Shown: positions 1 through 6,047 of the stretch, piece after piece
How the letters are laid out: every line of letters starts with the position of its first letter
Position numbering within the stretch: position 1 is the first letter of the stretch
Assembly (NCBI GenBank): GCA_025351675.1
Contig: JANXVK010000332.1
Location: 1 to 6,047 of the forward strand
DNA: 6,047 nt
DNA from: Rhizobacter sp.
Lineage (GTDB): Bacteria > Pseudomonadota > Gammaproteobacteria > Burkholderiales > Burkholderiaceae_C
Direction of reading: 5' to 3'
Made by a program: the position numbers and the translations under genes
The notes under the pieces: generated by a model
The model's input: the letters and a program-made list of their open reading frames with translations, nothing else
The model's database searches: none
Told to the model about the DNA's origin: nothing

Positions 1-992
1 GGCCAGTCGGGGTGCTTCAGCCCCTTGACGAGGCCATCACACACCTGCGCGGCTTCGAGCAAATGCGCGACCGTGTGATCGGTCAGGATCGGCACGACGC
101 GCTCGAACAGCCGCTCCTTCGCGCCCCAGACGCGCCCTTCGCGCAGCGCCATCGGCAGCGGCTTCCCGCCGGCGACCGCATCTTTCACACGCTTGAGCGC
201 ACGGATGTCTTCGGTCAGCGTCCAGTGCACCAGCACGGCGGCTTCGCCTTCGGCTTGCAGCCCGTCGAGCATGCGCAGCGCACGCGCGACCTGGCCGGCC
301 AGCACCGCCTCACCGAGCTTGAACACGTCGTAGCGTGCGACGTTCAGCACCGCCGATTCGATCTGCTCGAAGCCGAGTTCGCCGGCCGGGTAGAGCAGGC
401 CGAGCTTCTGGATTTCCTGGTGCGCCGCGAGCAGATTGCCCTCGATGCGGTCGGCGAAGAACGCGAGCGTGCGCTGGCCGTCCTCGCCTGCGATCACGCG
501 CTGGCCCTGCTGCGCGAGCCGCTGCGCGATCCACTGCGGCAGCGCCTTGCGGTCGATCGGGTCGACCTTGAGCGTCACGCCGGCGGCGTCGAGGGCGGTG
601 AACCACGCGCTGCTCTGCTGCGTGCGGTCGAGCTTGGGCAGTTGCACCAGCGTGACCACGTCGTCGCCTGATGTGGACCCCACAGTTTGGCAGTAGCGCT
701 GCAGCGCCTCGGAGCCGTCCTTGCCCGGCTTGTCCGACGGGATGCGGATCTCGATCAGCTGCCGCGCCGAAAACAGGCTCATCGCCATCGAGGCGCCGAG
801 CAACCCGCTCCAGTCGAAGTGCTGGCCCGAGACCGTGTGCACCTGGCGCTCGGTGCAGCCGCTCGCGCGTGCCGCCGCGCGGATCGCGTCGCCGGCCTCC
901 TGCGCCAGCAGCGGCTCGTCGCCCCACACGGTGTAGATCGGGCGCAGGCCCTTTTGCAGGTGCGAAGCGAGTTGGTCGGCGCGGACCTGCAT
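1..992 (-). CDS. holA: DNA polymerase III delta subunit (clamp loader), 3' end cut by window edge
   Basis: Delta is the clamp-loader subunit that opens the beta sliding clamp so it can be placed on primed DNA. The reading frame from the ATG at 992 stays open for 330 codons to the window edge. E. coli delta has 343 residues, and the alignment suggests about 20-30 C-terminal residues are missing here. Near the N-terminus lies GLRPIYTVWGDEPLLAQEA (residues 15-33), matching the degenerate nucleotide-fold start of the family. MAMSLFSARQ (69-78) matches the E. coli clamp-binding element, with Leu73 and Phe74 at the same numbers. WFTAL and EGNLLAAHQE also match family blocks. The start overlaps the lptE stop by one base (TGATG) and has no clear Shine-Dalgarno, so translational coupling to lptE is likely. 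leuS-lptE-holA order is conserved in proteobacteria. Identification is firm; the true C-terminus is not visible. Confidence 0.95.
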   Translation of the reverse strand, partial: MQVRADQLASHLQKGLRPIYTVWGDEPLLAQEAGDAIRAAARASGCTERQVHTVSGQHFDWSGLLGASMAMSLFSARQLIEIRIPSDKPGKDGSEALQRYCQTVGSTSGDDVVTLVQLPKLDRTQQSSAWFTALDAAGVTLKVDPIDRKALPQWIAQRLAQQGQRVIAGEDGQRTLAFFADRIEGNLLAAHQEIQKLGLLYPAGELGFEQIESAVLNVARYDVFKLGEAVLAGQVARALRMLDGLQAEGEAAVLVHWTLTEDIRALKRVKDAVAGGKPLPMALREGRVWGAKERLFERVVPILTDHTVAHLLEAAQVCDGLVKGLKHPDW

Positions 993-1507
993 CAGAAGGT
1001 CTGGACGGATGCCAGCCGCCGCATCACCTGCGAGACGATGTCGCTCTGCATCGTGCGGTACAGCGCGTTCTCTTCCTGTTCCTTCGCGAGCGCGGCGCTC
1101 TCGGTGTAGCTGAGGTCACGGCTCTGCAGGATCTCGGTGCGCGGAATCAGCTCGCGCCCGTTGACGCTGCGCAGTCGGAAGGCGAACCGCTCGCGCAGCT
1201 GAAATTCGGTCACCTGACCGACCGGGTTGCTTGCGACGACGACCTTCTCGCGCACGTCCTCGAGCGCTTCGAGCACGACCTGCGCTTGCGCGAGGCCCTC
1301 GACGACCAGCGTCGTCGTGCTCGCGTTGATGTTCAGGCGCAACTCGGCGGCGAGCGGCGAACGCGGCTTGAAGTTGGCGAGCTGGATCGTGCGGAACTTC
1401 AGTTCGGGCGGGCGGCGCAACGCGAAACCGCAGGCGGTCAGCGAACCCGCCAGCGGCAACGCCGTCGCCGCAATCAGGAGGTGGCGGCGCGTCGTCATCG
1501 TGGCCAT
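992..1507 (-). CDS. lptE: LPS-assembly lipoprotein LptE
   Basis: LptE is the outer-membrane lipoprotein that plugs the LptD barrel and helps insert lipopolysaccharide into the outer leaflet. The 171-residue product has a signal peptide: TTRRHLL (5-11), a hydrophobic stretch, then the lipobox LTAC with the acylated Cys at position 26 and the family-typical CGFALR after it. The C-terminal part carries LRERFAFRLRSVNG, an SYTES segment, and AKEQEENALYRTMQSDIVSQVMRRL, a typical LptE ending. Start choice is uncertain: ATG at 1507 or ATG three codons later at 1498. Neither has a well-spaced Shine-Dalgarno, and a GAG lies 3 or 12 nt upstream respectively. It lies 79 bases after leuS, and its stop overlaps the holA start, so transcription with both is likely. 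The twin arginine before the hydrophobic core resembles a Tat signal, but Sec export is the expected route for this family. Confidence 0.93.
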   Translation of the reverse strand: MATMTTRRHLLIAATALPLAGSLTACGFALRRPPELKFRTIQLANFKPRSPLAAELRLNINASTTTLVVEGLAQAQVVLEALEDVREKVVVASNPVGQVTEFQLRERFAFRLRSVNGRELIPRTEILQSRDLSYTESAALAKEQEENALYRTMQSDIVSQVMRRLASVQTF

Positions 1508-1528
1508 GATCTCGGGCGTCGCCGGGCC

Positions 1529-1584
1529 GCCCCAAGGGAGCCGAGCTCCCCTCGGGGGGCGGCGAGCGCAGCGAGCCTTGGGGC
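1529..1584. repeat. Inverted-repeat element between leuS and lptE
   Basis: Perfect 9-bp outer arms (GCCCCAAGG at 1529-1537 and its complement at 1576-1584) enclose further self-complementary sequence. Inside are GGGAGC/GCTCCC (1536-1541 with 1545-1550), the alternative pair CCGAG/CTCGG (1541-1545 with 1551-1555), and a near-palindromic GCGAGCGCAGCGAGC. The element fills most of the 79-base gap and starts three bases past the leuS stop. There is no U-run on either strand, so it is not a classic intrinsic terminator. From memory, similar C-rich, G-rich intergenic repeats with a GCGAGCGCAGCGAGC-like core are scattered through Comamonadaceae-type genomes, but no second copy exists in this window. 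It may attenuate or stabilise the leuS-lptE transcript; that is inference. Confidence 0.6.
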
Positions 1585-1586
1585 TG

Positions 1587-4247
<2,661 letters not shown>

Positions 4248-4257
4248 GACGACACCC

Positions 4258-4317
4258 CGCCCGCTGAATACAGCGGGCGACCCTCCGCGAGGGTCGGGCC
4301 TTGCTCGGGGCGGCCCG
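4258..4317 (-). promoter_or_regulatory. Tandem stem-loops in the leuS 5' leader
   Basis: Three stems lie in series just before the leuS ATG. Stem A has perfect 9-bp arms CGCCCGCTG/CAGCGGGCG (4258-4266 and 4271-4279) with a 4-nt loop, and ends 10 nt before the ATG. Stem B has 8-bp arms CGACCCTC/GAGGGTCG (4278-4285 and 4289-4296) with a 3-nt loop. Stem C has 6-bp arms CGGGCC/GGCCCG (4295-4300 and 4312-4317) with an 11-nt loop; a second CGGCCCG copy at 4324-4330 could pair with the same arm. A and B share two bases, as do B and C. In the leuS mRNA, stem A sits directly beside the GGGUG that would act as ribosome binding site. The pairings are read from sequence; a control function is inference. 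No U-run follows, so none is a standard terminator in the leuS direction. Confidence 0.5.
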
Positions 4318-4379
4318 GCGCGGCGGCCCGAAGATAACTCGTTGACGATGGATGTCGCATGGGGTCGCGCACAAGGCGC

Positions 4380-4406
4380 TTGAAACGATTCAGGACGATT
4401 ATAGGA
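4380..4406 (+). promoter_or_regulatory. Candidate promoter for the plus-strand ligase gene
   Basis: TTGAAA (4380-4385) is followed after 15 bp by TATAGG (4401-4406). Both hexamers resemble sigma-70 elements, but the spacing is 2 bp short of optimum. It overlaps the leuS -10 box on the opposite strand, so the two promoters would compete for polymerase. The predicted leader to the ATG at 4510 is about 97 nt. This is the best plus-strand candidate in the gap, but it is weak. Confidence 0.25.
4398..4403 (-). promoter_or_regulatory. -10 box of the likely leuS promoter
   Basis: The minus strand reads TATAAT exactly, a full match to the sigma-70 -10 consensus and rare in sequence this GC-rich. It points toward leuS. 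The hexamer 17 nt upstream (4421-4426, TGCCCT on the minus strand) is a poor -35, and there is no extended -10 TG, so an activator or another sigma contact may compensate. A start about 7 nt downstream, near 4391, would give a leader of roughly 144 nt. No other convincing leuS promoter is seen between the two divergent genes. Confidence 0.5.
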
Positions 4407-4496
4407 AGAGCCCCCATCCGAGGGCACCTGCGAACGCCCCCGACGGTGGATGGTCGCCGGGCCGGCGCCGCATGAAGATGGCGGCAACCCAACCCC

Positions 4497-4501
4497 GAGG
4501 A
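4497..4501 (+). promoter_or_regulatory. Shine-Dalgarno that fixes the ligase start
   Basis: GAGGA lies 8 nt before the ATG at 4510. It supports that start over the in-frame ATG at 4450, which would put a proline- and glycine-rich tail of 20 residues in front of an otherwise complete signal peptide. Confidence 0.6.
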
Positions 4502-4509
4502 CCACCGCC

Positions 4510-5355
4510 ATGCCTGCATCACGCCGCCACCTGCTCTTCACTGCGTTTGCCGCGGCGCTGCCGTGGCCGCGCGCCCTCGCTGCAGCCCCGGCGCTGCCCT
4601 TGCTCGGCGTCTGGTCGGAGGGGCTCGACCCGGTCGGCTTCCTCGTCAGCGAAAAATACGACGGCGTGCGCGCGACGTGGGACGGCGCGCTGCTCCGCCA
4701 CCGCAGCGGCCGCCCGGTCCCGGCGCCGGCATGGTTTACCGCGCAGTTGCCGGCAATAGCGCTCGACGGCGAACTCTGGCTCGGTCGCGGGCGCTTCGAC
4801 GCGCTCTCGGGCATCGTGCGGCGCGCGCGGCCGATCGAGGCCGAGTGGCGACTGGTCCGCTACCTGGCGTTCGAGTTGCCCGGCGCGCCCGGCGACTTCA
4901 GCGTGCGCGCGCGGCGCATCGAATCCATCGTGCGGCAAAGCGGATCGCCGCAGCTCGTGGCGGTCGAGCAGGCGCCCGTCGCCGACCGTGACGCGCTGCG
5001 CCGGCGCCTCGCGCTGACCGTTGCGCAGGGCGGTGAAGGACTCGTGCTGCATCGCGCCGACGCCGCCTGGGTCACCGGCCGCAGCGACGCGATCCTGAAG
5101 TTCAAGCCCGCGCTCGACACCGAGGCGATCGTCGTCGCGCACCACGCCGGCCGCGGCAAGTACGAGGGCATGCTCGGGGCACTCGAAGTCCGCACGCCTG
5201 AGGCACGCCGCTTCCTGATCGGCAGCGGGCTGCCCGACGCGCTGCGGCGCGATCCGCCACCGATCGGCAGCGTCGTCACCTACCGCTATCGCGACCTCAC
5301 GAGCACCGGCCTGCCGCGCTTCGCGAGCTTCCTGCGCGTGCACACGACGCTGTGA
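4510..5355 (+). CDS. ligE: Periplasmic-type ATP-dependent DNA ligase (Lig E-like)
   Basis: A minimal ATP-dependent DNA ligase of 281 residues with an N-terminal signal peptide, as in the Lig E group of proteobacteria. It is expected to seal DNA nicks outside the cytoplasm and is distinct from the NAD-dependent replicative LigA. Ligase motifs appear in order: motif I EKYDGVR with the adenylated Lys49, motif III LDGELW (85-90, Glu88), motif IIIa YLAFEL (118-123), motif [11 protein letters not shown] with Glu176, and motif V LKFKP with Lys197 and Lys199. The C-terminal OB fold starts around [14 protein letters not shown] (214-227) and ends in the family-like [22 protein letters not shown]. The signal peptide has SRRHLLF (4-10), a hydrophobic core and a likely cut near ALA (22-24). 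The SRRxLL pattern suggests Tat export. All catalytic motifs seen are intact. Role in DNA uptake, biofilm or extracellular DNA handling is proposed for the family, not shown here. Confidence 0.9.
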   Translation: MPASRRHLLFTAFAAALPWPRALAAAPALPLLGVWSEGLDPVGFLVSEKYDGVRATWDGALLRHRSGRPVPAPAWFTAQLPAIALDGELWLGRGRFDALSGIVRRARPIEAEWRLVRYLAFELPGAPGDFSVRARRIESIVRQSGSPQLVAVEQAPVADRDALRRRLALTVAQGGEGLVLHRADAAWVTGRSDAILKFKPALDTEAIVVAHHAGRGKYEGMLGALEVRTPEARRFLIGSGLPDALRRDPPPIGSVVTYRYRDLTSTGLPRFASFLRVHTTL

Positions 5356-5435
5356 GCGGTGTTTGCGGGCATGCGCGACACTGGGCGACTGTCGAAGCCC
5401 TCGATCCACCGCAACCTGCCCGCCTCGTACCGCCG

Positions 5436-6002
5436 ATGAACACTCCCGCCGATCGCGTGATCGCCGAGACCCGCGCCTGGGTGCAGCGCGCGGTCGTCGG
5501 GCTGAACCTCTGCCCGTTCGCGAAGGCGCCGCTGGTGAAGGACCAGATCCGCTTCGTCGTCTGCGAGAGCGACGACCCGCGCGTGCTGCTCGACGCGCTG
5601 TGCACGCAGATGAGCGAACTCGTCGCGGCCGACCCGGCGGTCGTCGAAACCACGCTGCTGATCCACCCGAACGCGCTGCTCGACTTCGCCGAATTCAACG
5701 ACTTTCTCGGCGCGGCCGATGCGGCGCTCGAAGACCGGGGGCTCGACGGCGTGTTGCAGATCGCGAGTTTTCATCCGCGCTACCGGTTTGCCGATGCCGC
5801 TGCCGACGACCTGAGCAACGCGACCAATCGCTCGCCGTACCCGACGCTGCACCTGTTGCGCGAGGCGAGTGTCGAGCGCGCGGTCGAGGCCTTTCCCGAG
5901 GCCGAAACGATCTTCGAGAACAACATCGCGACGCTCGATGCACTCGGCGCCGAGGGCTGGTCGCAGTTGCAGGCGCAGTGCCGCGCCGATGCGGCGCGTT
6001 AG
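5436..6002 (+). CDS. DUF1415 family protein of unknown function
   Basis: A 188-residue protein that I recognise as the DUF1415 family; no biochemical function is known to me. Near the N-terminus is AETRAWVQRAVVGLNLCPFAK (10-30), with the family hallmark LCPFAK and Cys26. Later come QIASFHPRYRF (108-118) and NRSPYPTLHLLRE (131-143), both rich in His, Arg and Tyr that could form a conserved site. No signal peptide or membrane segment is visible, so it is probably cytoplasmic. The ATG at 5436 matches the usual start for the family, but has no clear Shine-Dalgarno. The frame is open back to a GTG at 5352 that overlaps the ligase stop (GTGA) and would add 28 residues; that extension looks unlike the family. 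It lies 80 bases after the ligase gene in the same direction with no terminator seen between, so co-transcription is possible. Confidence 0.85.
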   Translation: MNTPADRVIAETRAWVQRAVVGLNLCPFAKAPLVKDQIRFVVCESDDPRVLLDALCTQMSELVAADPAVVETTLLIHPNALLDFAEFNDFLGAADAALEDRGLDGVLQIASFHPRYRFADAAADDLSNATNRSPYPTLHLLREASVERAVEAFPEAETIFENNIATLDALGAEGWSQLQAQCRADAAR

Positions 6003-6047
6003 CGCGAGGGACCAACGGATTCGCGCGCAGTGAAACGAGCCGCCGCC

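Noticed and set aside
310..927. Minus-strand and plus-strand open frames within holA
   Set aside because: Out-of-frame shadows with Arg/Ala-rich translations. The true holA frame is open throughout and carries family motifs.
4414..4453. CCATCC/GGATGG inverted repeat in the intergenic region
   Set aside because: Arms of 6 bp separated by 28 nt are expected by chance in sequence of this composition, and nothing ties them to an operator.
4248..4814. A 189-residue N-terminal extension of the leuS frame
   Set aside because: The open frame crosses the intergenic region and the ligase gene, lies mostly upstream of the predicted promoter, and does not resemble any LeuRS N-terminus. The ATG at 4247 gives the expected protein.
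5352..5435. GTG start overlapping the ligase stop as an extended start for the DUF1415 gene
   Set aside because: The added 28 residues lack family similarity and the GTG has no Shine-Dalgarno. The overlap with the stop could be chance, so the ATG at 5436 was preferred.
6030..6047. GTG followed by codons for Lys-Arg-Ala-Ala-Ala, possibly the start of another gene
   Set aside because: Only six codons are visible before the window ends. The nearest purine-rich GAGGGA (6005-6010) is 19 nt away, too far for a normal ribosome binding site.

Overview
The window is dense, strongly GC-rich bacterial chromosome. The protein sequences and the gene order leuS-lptE-holA point to a betaproteobacterium of the order Burkholderiales, probably the Leptothrix/Rubrivivax/Comamonadaceae side. 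That placement rests on recalled protein similarity, not on a search. No mobile element, CRISPR array, rRNA or tRNA gene is visible, and most of the window is core housekeeping sequence.

Left two thirds (1-4247, minus strand): a conserved block read right to left. leuS encodes leucyl-tRNA synthetase. After a 79-base gap filled by an inverted-repeat element comes lptE, the outer-membrane lipoprotein of LPS assembly. Then comes holA, the delta subunit of the DNA polymerase III clamp loader, whose start overlaps the lptE stop by one base (TGATG). holA runs off the left edge, missing roughly its last 20-30 codons.

Middle (4248-4509): a 262-base divergent intergenic region. It holds a perfect TATAAT box pointing at leuS, which predicts a leader of about 144 nt. 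Next to the leuS start the leader contains consecutive GC-rich stem-loops, the closest a perfect 9-bp stem ending 10 nt before the ATG. A weaker plus-strand promoter candidate and a clear Shine-Dalgarno serve the gene on the other side.

Right third (4510-6002, plus strand): a small ATP-dependent DNA ligase of the periplasmic Lig E type with a twin-arginine-like signal peptide, then a DUF1415-family protein of unknown function. The final 45 bases hold no supported gene.

The left genes are essential functions (translation, outer-membrane biogenesis, replication) grouped by conserved synteny rather than one pathway. The right genes appear co-directional and accessory. I found no convincing novel system. 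The most worthwhile second looks are the structured leuS leader, the KMGKT variant of the LeuRS KMSKS loop, and the inverted-repeat element between leuS and lptE.
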